Assembly (NCBI GenBank): GCA_938003615.1
Contig: CALKXO010000258.1
Location: forward strand, 1 to 40,149
Direction: 5' to 3'
Length of the DNA stretch: 40,149 nt
Origin: an uncultured Pirellulaceae bacterium
Lineage (GTDB): Bacteria; Planctomycetota; Planctomycetia; Pirellulales; Pirellulaceae
Below are positions 1 to 8,435 of the stretch, in pieces (the stretch's first letter is position 1; each line of letters starts with the position of its first letter). The notes under the pieces are model-generated. The model saw nothing but the letters and a program-made list of their open reading frames with translations. It was not told the DNA's origin and did no database searches. The translations under genes were made by a program, and so were the position numbers.

Positions 1-344
1 CTGTCATCGCGGTTCCAAGCCATGCCTGTTTTGGCTCCGATCCAATCGGTGATTCCATGACGCGCCGTTGCTTTTCCCGTCATGATGCTCGCGCGCGATG
101 GGCTGCACACTCGGCACGCCGCGTAGCCTTGGTTGAATCGCATACCGCTGGCGGCGAGCGCATCGATGTTCGGGCTTTCGTAAAACTGACTGCCCGCATA
201 GCCCAAGTCCTGCGAGCCAAGGTCGTCAACAAGCACAAACAGAAAGTTAGGGCGCTCTGCTTGAGACACTGACGCAAATGGCAGAATCGCAAAACAAACC
301 AACGTGAGAAGTCTTGCAAAATTTGGTGAAGGTGATTTGTTCAT
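1..344 (-). CDS. Secreted sulfatase, N-terminal part (runs off left edge)
   Basis: The reading frame from the ATG at 344 stays open to base 1, so only about 114 N-terminal residues are visible. It starts with a signal peptide (hydrophobic [18 protein letters not shown]) and continues into the alkaline-phosphatase-like sulfatase fold with [13 protein letters not shown], whose aspartates bind calcium. The CSPSR at residues 80-84 is the C-x-P-x-R signature whose cysteine is converted to formylglycine. The protein would hydrolyse sulfate esters, probably on algal polysaccharides, outside the cytoplasm (family inference). It was missed by the ORF track because it is open at the edge. No break is seen in the visible part, but two thirds of the gene lies outside the window. 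Confidence 0.88.
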   Translation of the reverse strand, partial: MNKSPSPNFARLLTLVCFAILPFASVSQAERPNFLFVLVDDLGSQDLGYAGSQFYESPNIDALAASGMRFNQGYAACRVCSPSRASIMTGKATARHGITDWIGAKTGMAWNRDD

Positions 345-422
345 TGGCTATCAAAACCTGTTGCGAGTTGTGTGTTGTTGTAGTGTGATATTGTGCTGGA
401 CGTGCCGGCCCCGACTCGGGAA

Positions 423-991
423 CTATCCTACATAGCCACTTTGGGCGGCGAGGCTTTCTTGTCGTGTTTTGTGGCCTTTTTCTTCTCTTCCCACATACGG
501 GATGATCGGACGAGCCGCCTCGTCTTCGGTCTTCCGAAAGACGTACCGCTCCCGTTGAGAGCGCACTTGCTTCCACTCTTCCAAGTTGCGAGTTGGATAC
601 CAAGCCGGCCAGCCAGTGACTTTGAAATCGTACTTCTCGGCGTTTACCTTAGCCCATTCTCCGGCAGTCGTCATCGGGTTTTCTTTTGGATAGGTGCTTG
701 CGGCGCGGAACAGTTCCGAGACCCCTTGGTCTTGAATTACCGTCTCCCGCCAATTGACGAACTCCGAAAGAAGCTCTTTTTTCGTGGAAGCGAATTTTGT
801 ATCGTCGGCAAGATTCTTTAGCTCATGAGCATCGTTTTTAAGATCGAACAATTGTCCATCTTGTCCCGTGCCGAAAAAATGTACTTGCGGTTCTTTACTT
901 CATCAACGTTTTCATTCAATTTCTCTTTGTCGCTCGATTTGCGGTTTGGTGTCTGAATGGCCACTGAAAAAATTGTCCTTTGTAATCGGGG
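423..991 (-). pseudogene. Sulfatase C-terminal remnant with two frameshifts
   Basis: The 142-aa ORF ending at 423 begins with GQLFDLKNDAHELKNLADD, the usual C-terminal stretch of sulfatases. Its listed start is a TTG inside that motif. Reading upstream, the same protein continues in two other frames: DEVKNRKYIF, then NPDYKGQFF. Each frame change falls in a run of six T (coding strand), and adding one T at each site gives a continuous sequence from about 988 to 423. No catalytic N-terminal half is present; the intact sulfatase upstream ends at 992. I read it as the tail of a separate sulfatase that lost its front. It could alternatively be a C-terminal extension of the 992-2506 gene cut off by a third frameshift. 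Confidence 0.65.
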
Positions 992-2506
992 TTAGTGTGG
1001 CATCAGTGGCCGTTGTTCCTGACCTTCAATGACGGGGTAAAGCGCGTCCATCTCTTCGAGGCTTGTTATCATCGCTGCCATCAGACGACCGACTTCTTTA
1101 GGTTTGTCTTGGGATAAGTTGTTAGATTCCGAAGGATCGTTACGTAGATTATACAGCGCGTACCTGCCTGATTCTTTGCCCGATTCTGGAAAGTAGCGAT
1201 AGATGACTTTCCAATCTCCGTCACGGTAGGTGGTGAAGTAGTTGCTCGTGTGATCATGAGGGAAATGAGATAGAAAAACGGCGTGTTCTTCCTCTGGCTC
1301 TTTGCCACATAAAAGGTGCTTTAAGTCACGGCCATCAACAACATGATCGTGCGGGATTTTTGCACCTGCAATCGCAGCAATGGTTGGGAAGACGTCGTAG
1401 CAAATTCCAATATGAGTCTGAATGTCTCCGGGGTTGATTGGCGTTTGTTCTTGCAATGCATGGCCCGACAACGGTTTGCCCCAAGCAACGATAAACGGAA
1501 CGCGTGTCCCGCCCTCCCACAGTGACCCTTTTTTGCCTCGCAGCGGGGCGGAAGAAGCAATCTCATTTCCGCTGCCAGCGGGGCATGCAGACCCGTTATC
1601 GCTCATGAAGATGATCAGCGTGTTTTCGGCAATGCCTTTGGCGTCGAGATGGTCCATGAGATCACCGAGCGATTTGTCCATTCCTTGAACCAGCGTCGCA
1701 AACGCTTTGTTTCGTTTGTCTTTGTGGGATCCGGCGTAATTGTCACAAAAACGAGGATCAGATTGAAACGGGGAATGAACCGCATAATGTGACATGTAGA
1801 GATAGAAGGGTTGTTCAGAGGAGAGTGATTTGTCGATCTCGGCTTTGGCTTCGATCGTAAGTGCTTCGGTCAGAAAGGTGTTGGTCTTGTGGTATTTTTC
1901 CAATCCCGGGACTCCGCGCTGCTCGCGCTTTGGGTTCAAGTTTCCGTATCCGTCTTCGCCAAAATAGCTACCGGGTCGCCCGTAGGCGCAGCCCGCAACA
2001 TTGACATCGAAACCAAGGGCCGTGGGGTTCTCCCCTTGGTGGCCCGGCGGTGCGAAATGAGCTTTCCCGATGTGGATGGTTCGATAACCCGCCTCACGCA
2101 TCAATGCGGGTAAAGTCACATCGGTGGAACGAAGCCCTTCCCAATTCCATGCTGCAGGACCGTGTTCTCCCGTATTCTTCTCTTTAGGACTGATGAACTG
2201 AGTGGTCCGATGCCGCGCCGCATTTTGGCCCGTCATAATCGATGTGCGCGTTGGTGAACAAACGGTGTGCGCATAGAAATTACTGAAGCGCACACCCCGA
2301 GCGGCAAGTCGTTCCATGTTGGGCGTGCGATACCAAGAGTTAAGCGCTTGATGTACGGGATTACCCTCACCGTCAGTGAACATTGGCACCGAAGTATCCA
2401 TCAGCCCCATGTCGTCGACGAGGAATAGGATGAAGTTAGGTTTTTGCGCTTCGGCCGATGAGTTCGAAAACAAAGCTAACAGAAGGAAGAGCAACGTGTA
2501 TTTCAT
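992..2506 (-). CDS. Secreted sulfatase (arylsulfatase family)
   Basis: The 504-residue protein has a short signal peptide (MKYTLLFLLLALFSNSSAEA) and the full sulfatase layout: metal-binding PNFILFLVDDMG at about 23-34, the formylglycine signature CSPTR at 83-87, IHIGKAHF (substrate-pocket lysine and histidine region), FMSDNGS as the second metal-binding block, LRGKKGSLWEGGTRVPF, and a C-terminal YNLRNDPSESNNL. All key motifs are present, so it is probably an active extracellular sulfate ester hydrolase that needs a formylglycine-generating enzyme encoded elsewhere. It is the only sulfatase here that is whole. It sits in a tandem of broken relatives downstream of the DUF1549 and DUF1501 genes. 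The substrate cannot be read from the sequence. Confidence 0.93.
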   Translation of the reverse strand: MKYTLLFLLLALFSNSSAEAQKPNFILFLVDDMGLMDTSVPMFTDGEGNPVHQALNSWYRTPNMERLAARGVRFSNFYAHTVCSPTRTSIMTGQNAARHRTTQFISPKEKNTGEHGPAAWNWEGLRSTDVTLPALMREAGYRTIHIGKAHFAPPGHQGENPTALGFDVNVAGCAYGRPGSYFGEDGYGNLNPKREQRGVPGLEKYHKTNTFLTEALTIEAKAEIDKSLSSEQPFYLYMSHYAVHSPFQSDPRFCDNYAGSHKDKRNKAFATLVQGMDKSLGDLMDHLDAKGIAENTLIIFMSDNGSACPAGSGNEIASSAPLRGKKGSLWEGGTRVPFIVAWGKPLSGHALQEQTPINPGDIQTHIGICYDVFPTIAAIAGAKIPHDHVVDGRDLKHLLCGKEPEEEHAVFLSHFPHDHTSNYFTTYRDGDWKVIYRYFPESGKESGRYALYNLRNDPSESNNLSQDKPKEVGRLMAAMITSLEEMDALYPVIEGQEQRPLMPH

Positions 2507-2572
2507 GGGCGGGAATGCGGGAGGAATGCGCGGGACAGGACAGAATTGGGAGGTCGGGGCGTAAACAAGTGA

Positions 2573-3314
2573 TCAGCGCACCTTCGATACTGGTGGCAGT
2601 GAAACATCGTTTTGGGTACGCCAGTCAACCAGCGCCTTCAGTAGAGCTTGAGTTTGTTCAGGGGGCGATTGCGCGAGATTGTGTTCCTCACGCGGATCAT
2701 TCTTTAAGTCGTACAATTCTAGTTTTCCATCAGCAAGGAATTGAATCAGTTTCATGTTGTCCTTGCGGATTACCGAGCAGGCTCCATTTCTGTAGCAGCT
2801 GGCCAAGTGCCAAAACAATGGGCGCGTCTGCAATGGGGCGGGCTCATCCTGAAAAAGCCCAGTGATCGAATTGCCGTCTAGTACGCCGTTATACTCAATT
2901 CCGGCGACGTCCATGAATGTTGGGAACAAGTCGAGTCCGGTCTGCGTGCGTTTCGCGTCGATTTTTCCCGGCCAGTTAATACAAGTTGGGACGCGGATAC
3001 CGCTTTCGTAGATAAAGCCCTTCTTACCTCGAAGGGTGTCGTTGCGACCGACGTTTTGCCCATTATCCGATGTGAAAACAATCATCGTATTTTCACGCAA
3101 GTTGTTGTCGTCCAAGAATTTCACAATTCGTCCGACGTTGTTATCCAACGTCTGCATTGCCGAGTTCGTCCACCAAGATAAAGACGATGTTCGGTTTGGC
3201 ATCACCGCTAGTTTCACCAACCGCATCGGCACTGCCTCCTATGACTAGGGCGCTGATCGCAAGAGTGAACGGTAGCAACCCTGTGAGCGCGAGTTTCAAA
3301 AAGTCGTTGTTCAT
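2573..3314 (-). pseudogene. Sulfatase with internal deletion, catalytic cysteine lost
   Basis: From the ATG at 3314 there is a signal peptide and the sulfatase opening KPNIVFILVDELGNADVG, followed at once by TAA. The next frame then carries the second half of a sulfatase: QTLDNNVGRIVKFLDDNN, FTSDNGQNVGRNDTLRGKKG, and the C-terminal ELYDLKNDPREEHNLA. About 200-250 residues normally between these blocks, including the C-x-P-x-R formylglycine motif, are missing. The junction lies near 3150-3160 in GCAGACGTTGG, which fits both the N-terminal (ADVG) and C-terminal (QTL) reading frames, consistent with a short-homology deletion. The 219-aa ORF in the track is only the back part with an artificial start. 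It is almost certainly inactive. Confidence 0.85.
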
Positions 3315-3319
3315 TTAAG

Positions 3320-3600
3320 TTACGGTCTCGGTGAATTGAGTTCGCATTTAAGAACTTGGTTGAAATGCTCGGATTTCTTTGGGTGCTTTGCGGCCAGTTC
3401 AATTCGTTCTTTGTTGTCGTCTAGCATATTGTACAGTTGAAAGCCGCTCTTTTCATTTCTGCCTTGTCGTATGCTTCGACGAGTCTAAATCCCTGACGCG
3501 TGATCAGGGCGTCGCTGCCCATTCGTTTGTTGCGATTATAGGTGACAATATGTTCATGTTGTTTTATTTGCGGCTTGCCAGGTAGCGTCGGTAAGTTAAG
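3320..3600 (-). pseudogene. C-terminal remnant of a sulfatase-like gene
   Basis: Directly after the DUF1501 stop a frame reads LPTLPGKPQIKQHEHIVT and then DALITRQGFRLVEAYDKAEMK. After an apparent frame change near 3450 it continues as GFQLYNMLDDNKERIELAAKHP and ends at the TAA at 3320-3322. The LYNMLDDNKERIELA stretch resembles the C-terminal 'LYDLENDP-E--NLA' region of secreted sulfatases. No start codon, signal peptide or catalytic half exists. A two-base AG repeat (AAAAGAGCGG) at the frame break could explain the shift. I see this as the tail of a deleted gene. The family assignment is less certain than for the neighbouring remnants. Confidence 0.55.
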
Positions 3601-5083
3601 CAATCAGATCTTCGATCACTCGGGCGGGGAGTACACCTGTCAATTTTTGGTCGAGTCCTTGGAATGGAACAGATAGTTTTTGTGGGTCGAACCCGAGCAA
3701 TCGTAACATCGTTGCGTGAAAGTCTCGTAGGTGGACCGGATTCTCGGCAGCCGTATAGCCAACTGAATCCGTCTCACCGTAGCTGAACCCACGCTTCACT
3801 CCTCCACCTGCCATCCAAGTGGTGAACGCGGACGGGCTATGGTCTCGGCCGACAAACTTCATCTCCTTGCCGCCTCGGTTTTCACGCATCGGTGTGCGGC
3901 CGAACTCTCCGCTCCAAACGACAAGCGTATCGTCGAGCATTCCCTGTTGCTTTAGGTCCTTCAGCAATGCTGCGATCGGCTGGTCGACGGACTTGCATTT
4001 GTTTTTGAATCCGTCATTCAATGCTTCGTTTTTGTTGGTGCCGTGCGAATCCCAACCCCAGTCGAACAATTGAATGTAACGAACGCCCTGTTGAGCGAGT
4101 CGCCGCGCGAGCAAACAGTTATTCGCAAAAGATTCTTTACCGGGTTCGGCCCCATACATTTCGACAATATGTTTGGGTTCCTTGGTGATGTCCATCACTT
4201 CGGGCACTGCAGTTTGCATTCGAAACGCCATCTCGTACTGAGAGATACGCGTCAACGTTTCTGGATCGCCAAACTCGTCGTAGGAGCGTCGGTTGAGTTC
4301 ACCGATTGCTTCGAGCATTGCCCGTCGATCATCGCGCGATGTGTCTTTCGGATTGGCGATATTAAGAATCGGACTACCTTTGGCCCGGCATTGAACACCT
4401 TGGTAGACCGACGGCAACATTCCAGCACTCCAAAGTGCTTTTCCAACGCGCGGTTGTCGGCCGCCCGAGAGCAGTACCATATAGCCCGGCAAGTTTTCGT
4501 TCGCGCTTCCGAGCCCCCAAGTGACCCACGAGCCAATCGACGGGTAACCCATACGCGATTGCCCGGTGTGGACCATCAGTTGAGCCGGTCCGTGATTGAA
4601 CTGGTCCGTCTGCATCGTTTTGATGAAGCACACGTCGTCAACGTGCTCAGAGAATTTCGGCAGGCGATCCGAAACCCACATGCCACTTTTGCCGTGTTGT
4701 TTGAAAGGGTATTGTGGCCCCAGCATTTTCGGCGTCCCTTGAATAAACGCAAAACGCTTGCCCTCGAGAAATTCCTGCGGGCAATTCTTGCCATCTAGTT
4801 TGACAAGATCGGGTTTGTAGTCGAACAACTCAAGTTGGCTTGGAGCGCCAATCATGTGCAGAAAGATCACGCGCTTCGCCGTTGCAGGAAGCGGCGGGTC
4901 AACAGCGCTCAGTGGATTGTCTCCAGTCCGTTTCTTCGATGGAGCATCGTTGGCGAGTGCTTGCTGTTGGCTTGCCAGCCAGATTGCACCGAGACCCGTT
5001 GCACTTCCCTGTAGGAAATGACGTCGGGTTGTTTGGCGCAATCGACCAATTTCAAGTTCAGCTTTTAATTTGTCATGGTTCAT
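3596..5083 (-). CDS. DUF1501 family Tat-exported protein
   Basis: The 495-aa protein has a twin-arginine signal (TTRRHFLQGSATGLGAIWLA) and then the DUF1501 core, distantly related to the alkaline phosphatase/sulfatase fold: RVIFLHMIGAPSQLELFDYKP near the start, HGPAQLMVHTGQSRMGYPSIGSW in the middle, DWGWDSHGTN, and VVWSGEFGRTPM towards the C-terminus. In planctomycetes this family is nearly always encoded beside a DUF1549/DUF1553 protein. Here the partner lies 5 bp upstream, so the two are surely cotranscribed. The function is not established; a periplasmic role in handling complex (sulfated) organic matter is inferred from the sulfatase neighbours. The start at 5083 places the RR motif about 19 residues in, which suits Tat export. 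Confidence 0.93.
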   Translation of the reverse strand: MNHDKLKAELEIGRLRQTTRRHFLQGSATGLGAIWLASQQQALANDAPSKKRTGDNPLSAVDPPLPATAKRVIFLHMIGAPSQLELFDYKPDLVKLDGKNCPQEFLEGKRFAFIQGTPKMLGPQYPFKQHGKSGMWVSDRLPKFSEHVDDVCFIKTMQTDQFNHGPAQLMVHTGQSRMGYPSIGSWVTWGLGSANENLPGYMVLLSGGRQPRVGKALWSAGMLPSVYQGVQCRAKGSPILNIANPKDTSRDDRRAMLEAIGELNRRSYDEFGDPETLTRISQYEMAFRMQTAVPEVMDITKEPKHIVEMYGAEPGKESFANNCLLARRLAQQGVRYIQLFDWGWDSHGTNKNEALNDGFKNKCKSVDQPIAALLKDLKQQGMLDDTLVVWSGEFGRTPMRENRGGKEMKFVGRDHSPSAFTTWMAGGGVKRGFSYGETDSVGYTAAENPVHLRDFHATMLRLLGFDPQKLSVPFQGLDQKLTGVLPARVIEDLIA

Positions 5084-5088
5084 GATGG

Positions 5089-8022
5089 TTACTTTGTGAG
5101 AACCTCGTCTAGATTTAGTAGCACAGTGGCCACTTGTTTCATACCCAATTCGACGTTTTCGCTCCCGTGACGTTCGAACAGCTTCACTAATTGATCCACC
5201 TCTTCTTGATCGGGTGTTCGATAAGTTGCCATTACGAATCCACTTTTAATTTGCTCCACCGGTTCTTCACTCGAATCCATCATGCGCTGCGCTAATGCCG
5301 CCGCACACTCTGATAGGCATTGGTCGTTGAGCATCATCAGCGACTGCAGTGGCGTGTTGGATTGGAGACGCCGCGGAGTACAAAACTCGCGTGAGGGGGC
5401 ATCGAATGCCGCAAACATAGGGTAGGGGATGCTCCGTTTGGTATACGTGTAAATCGAACGGCGATAACGATCTTCTTCCCCCACTTGAGCCACCTCCCAT
5501 TTGTCTTTCGCTGCGAAGGGCTTCCAAACACCTTCGGGAATTGTTGGACGTACTGGAGGCCCAAACTGCTTTTTGCTCAGCAGACCAGAAATGGCTAACG
5601 CTTGATCACGAACCATCTCAGCAGACAGACGCCCCCGTGGCCCGCGCGCTAGCAACCGATTGGCGGGGTCTCGTTCGAGTAATTCCGGAGTCGATTTAGA
5701 GCTTTGCCGATACGTGCTGGAGAGAACCATTTCTCGAAGTAGAGATTTGACGCTCCAGTTGAGCTCGGTTTGAAATCGAACGGCCAAGAAATCCAATAAC
5801 TCGGGATGGGTTGGTGCTTCTCCAGAAGAGCCAAAATCTTCTTCGGTTCTAACGATCCCCGCGCCAAAGAGTCGAGCCCAAAAACGGTTTACCGCCACAC
5901 GCGCTGTTAGAGGGTTCTCCGAGCTGACCAACCACAGGGCGAGGTCCAATCGATTGGGCTCCTTGCCGACGAGCAATGGCGGGAATGATGCTGGAGTATC
6001 CGGTTCGACAAGCTTGTCTTTTGTAAGGAAGTTTCCTCGCGCGAAGACGTGGGAAGGACGTCTGAACTTCTCTGGCCGTTCTTGAAGGATGGGTAACGGC
6101 GTCGATTTGATTTCCATACGCTTCTCTGAGAGCGTCGCGCGTTTGTTTCGTAAGTCCGTTACCGCGCTGCTACGACCCAAACTTATAATTTTCAGATCGT
6201 CAGAAACGGAAATGCTGCCTCGACGGGTAACCAATGAAAAAGCCGAAAGAAGATGAATTTGATGTTTCAGTGTCACTCTTAGTTTGGCATGCTCGGGAAC
6301 TGCCAGCGGTTCCTTCAAAACGAAAGCAGCCGACCTCGGATAGTGGATTCTGCTATAGGCTGCGAACCCTCTGTTCGATTCAGGGTTTAGGCTCTCGTTA
6401 GGATCGAAAAAAGGTTCCAGTTCATCGACCATCACGCGAGCGAGTTCGATTTTCTGCGGCTCCTTATCACCGGGGACGGTTAGTGAAGCTTCAAAGTGAG
6501 AAACGCAAAATCCCCACTCGGAATCGATAACGGCTTTGGCAGGATCCAGCGGCAACGCGTCAAGGCGAATGGCGGTCAGTTGCTCAAGGCTCTTGGGCAG
6601 TTTCGATTCGATGGTGATCGCAGTGTCTTGGCTGATTGTTCCGGTGGTGTAGAACTCTTCTCTGTCATTATTTTTTTCGATCTCTAGCTTCGTCGCGTTG
6701 TTGGAAGACACAGATGTTCCATGCAAGGGTTGCCACAGGCTTGCATCTGCAAGCAAAGTGTTTTCTGGTTCCCAGATCTTTTGATTCAGATCCGAAATGT
6801 CGTCGTCCAGCCGTTTTGCTTTTTTGTAATCATTGGTGTCGAGAGGCACGTTGATCGTCGGCCATTCTTCATTGATGTCGCAGTCCGCCGTATTGTTGAA
6901 AAAGGCAGCGAACTTGTAGAACTCATCATGTTCAAACGGGCCGTACGGATGACTGTGACATTGCACACAACCAAACGTTACTCCCTGCCATGTTTGCCAA
7001 GTTGTACTAACGCGATCGAGAACGGCAGCAACGCGAAACTCTTCATCATCGGTGCCGCCTTCCTCATTCGATTGACTCAAGCGATGCGCCGCTGTCGCGA
7101 TCAGGTCTTCCATCTTGGGTTCGGAAAGCAAATCCCCTGCGATCTGTTTGATCGTAAATTGGTCAAAGGGAAGATCCCGATTCAGCGCATCAATGACCCA
7201 GTCGCGATACTTCCACGCATTGCGTCGCCCATCCACGCCAAGCCCTTTCGAATCCGCGTACCGCACTTGGTCGAGCCAAACGCTGGCCCAGCGTTCGCCG
7301 AAACTGGGTGACTCCAACAGACGATCAACAGCGTTTGAGTACGCTTCGTTTGACCACGCTTCGTTTGACCACGCTTCGTTTGGGTGTGCGACCGCAGGCT
7401 GACTGTGTAGATCATTGATGAACTGATCGAAGTCAGCTTGGTTGGGCGGAAGCCCGGTCAAATCAAGGCTGACACGGCGTAGCCACCGGGCTGGTTTTTC
7501 TTTCGCCGATGGGCGCAGGCCTTTTTGTTCTAATGTTGCTAGGACAAAGTCGTCAATCGGTTGGTTACTCCAATCCTTTAGTACGACGTTTGGCGACGGG
7601 GGCGCGACGGGTTTTTCGTATGCCCAATGTTCTTGCCAGTGGGCTCCTTGGCGGATCCACTCGGCCAGCAGTTTGACATCTTCTTCAGAGAGCTTACTGC
7701 CATGCTCGGGCGGCGGCATAACAGATTCGGGATCGTCTGAGGTGACGCGCTCTATCAAGATTGAGTCTTCAGGATTTTCGGGCTCAACGATCCAGCCGTT
7801 GGGTGGCAGCACGGATTCACGATACACGAAGGAAATGTCAGCCGCTTGTTTGACCCCACCGTGGCAAGCCGTGCAGTGCTTGTTGAAGATAGGTCGGATC
7901 TGTCGGTTGAACTGAATCGATTTGCTATTCAGTGTTGGTTCGTCTGCCGATGCAAATGGACCGCTGGCAATCGAGACTGACGCGACGATCAAGCAAGATA
8001 GGAGGAATGGACGTGTATACAT
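5089..8022 (-). CDS. DUF1549/DUF1553 (PSD1) protein with planctomycete cytochrome-c-like domain
   Basis: I place the start at the ATG at 8022 (977 aa) rather than the longer 8163 start, because the protein then opens with a clean signal peptide (MYTRPFLLSCLIVASVSIAS). Next comes the planctomycete cytochrome C domain: FNRQIRPIFNKHCTACHGG with a CxxCH haem motif, and VMPPPEHGSKLSEEDVKLLAEWI. DUF1549 follows (WLRRVSLDLTGLPP, ERWASVWLDQVRYADSKG), with a second CxxCH (GCVQCHSHPYGPF) and a middle carbohydrate-binding-like segment. DUF1553 ends the protein (NPLTARVAVNRFWARLFG, STYRQSS, RGPRGRLSAEMVRDQAL, LNDQCLSE). It probably acts in the periplasm. The biochemical role of the family is unknown. It is cotranscribed with the DUF1501 gene 5 bp downstream. 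Confidence 0.93.
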   Translation of the reverse strand: MYTRPFLLSCLIVASVSIASGPFASADEPTLNSKSIQFNRQIRPIFNKHCTACHGGVKQAADISFVYRESVLPPNGWIVEPENPEDSILIERVTSDDPESVMPPPEHGSKLSEEDVKLLAEWIRQGAHWQEHWAYEKPVAPPSPNVVLKDWSNQPIDDFVLATLEQKGLRPSAKEKPARWLRRVSLDLTGLPPNQADFDQFINDLHSQPAVAHPNEAWSNEAWSNEAYSNAVDRLLESPSFGERWASVWLDQVRYADSKGLGVDGRRNAWKYRDWVIDALNRDLPFDQFTIKQIAGDLLSEPKMEDLIATAAHRLSQSNEEGGTDDEEFRVAAVLDRVSTTWQTWQGVTFGCVQCHSHPYGPFEHDEFYKFAAFFNNTADCDINEEWPTINVPLDTNDYKKAKRLDDDISDLNQKIWEPENTLLADASLWQPLHGTSVSSNNATKLEIEKNNDREEFYTTGTISQDTAITIESKLPKSLEQLTAIRLDALPLDPAKAVIDSEWGFCVSHFEASLTVPGDKEPQKIELARVMVDELEPFFDPNESLNPESNRGFAAYSRIHYPRSAAFVLKEPLAVPEHAKLRVTLKHQIHLLSAFSLVTRRGSISVSDDLKIISLGRSSAVTDLRNKRATLSEKRMEIKSTPLPILQERPEKFRRPSHVFARGNFLTKDKLVEPDTPASFPPLLVGKEPNRLDLALWLVSSENPLTARVAVNRFWARLFGAGIVRTEEDFGSSGEAPTHPELLDFLAVRFQTELNWSVKSLLREMVLSSTYRQSSKSTPELLERDPANRLLARGPRGRLSAEMVRDQALAISGLLSKKQFGPPVRPTIPEGVWKPFAAKDKWEVAQVGEEDRYRRSIYTYTKRSIPYPMFAAFDAPSREFCTPRRLQSNTPLQSLMMLNDQCLSECAAALAQRMMDSSEEPVEQIKSGFVMATYRTPDQEEVDQLVKLFERHGSENVELGMKQVATVLLNLDEVLTK
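7333..7390. repeat. 15-bp in-frame tandem repeat inside the PSD1 gene
   Basis: Three consecutive 15-bp units (gtttgagtacgcttc, then gtttgaccacgcttc twice) plus a degenerate partial fourth lie within the DUF1549 region. On the coding strand they give the peptide repeat NEAWS-NEAWS-NEAYS. Because the unit is a multiple of three, copy-number change by slippage would keep the frame. Confidence 0.9.
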
Positions 8023-8188
8023 TTGTGATTGATTCAGCAGGACGCTCACCGAGAAATCGCTTGTGTTTGGTGTTTTGACATCAACCGCTACTAAAAAATG
8101 CGGTTGGTATGAACGCAAACAAAAGCAATTACAAATTATAAAGGCTTGGGGCCGCAACCCCAATCCTATTTTAGTAGCCTCAGATCAA

Positions 8189-8210
8189 CGCAACCCAAAA
8201 AAAAGTTGCG
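8189..8210 (-). terminator. Stem-loop just downstream of tRNA-Arg
   Basis: A perfect 6-bp stem, CGCAAC/GTTGCG, encloses a 10-nt loop that on the minus strand is mostly T. It lies 17 nt past the 3' end of the tRNA and before the PSD1 gene. It could end the tRNA transcript, but the T-run is in the loop rather than after the stem, so it is not a canonical intrinsic terminator. Confidence 0.35.
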
Positions 8211-8226
8211 GAACCAAGATAAGATG

Positions 8227-8300
8227 TACCCCCAGCAGGATTCGAACCTGCGACCTATTGATTAGAAGTCAATTGCTCTATCCAGCTGAGCTATGGGGGC
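8227..8300 (-). tRNA. tRNA-Arg (anticodon UCU)
   Basis: The minus strand folds into a full cloverleaf of 74 nt. The acceptor stem is GCCCCCA/TGGGGGT (first pair G-U), the D-arm is GCTC-AGCTGGATA-GAGC, and the anticodon stem is ATTGA/TCAAT with loop CTTCTAA, giving anticodon UCU. The T-arm is GCAGG-TTCGAAT-CCTGC and the discriminator base is A. CCA is not encoded. It reads AGA (and AGG by wobble) arginine codons. No integrase or att-like duplication is visible beside it. Confidence 0.97.
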
Positions 8301-8435
8301 AAAGGTCAACCTGCCTCAAAAATTTCGTTCGTTAGCAAATGACCAGTGGGGTATTTTAGTGGTTCGCGCTAAAGCTGGATACCCATTTTAATGGGTGCTT
8401 ATTTCGCCCCGTATTGATAATCGTTGATGGTGTCG

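Noticed and set aside
4043-4798. Plus-strand 251-aa ORF
   Set aside because: It is antisense to the DUF1501 gene, whose motifs and Tat signal are unambiguous on the minus strand.
8227-8300. tRNA as an integration site for a genomic island
   Set aside because: No integrase gene and no duplicated tRNA 3' end were seen in the flanking sequence.
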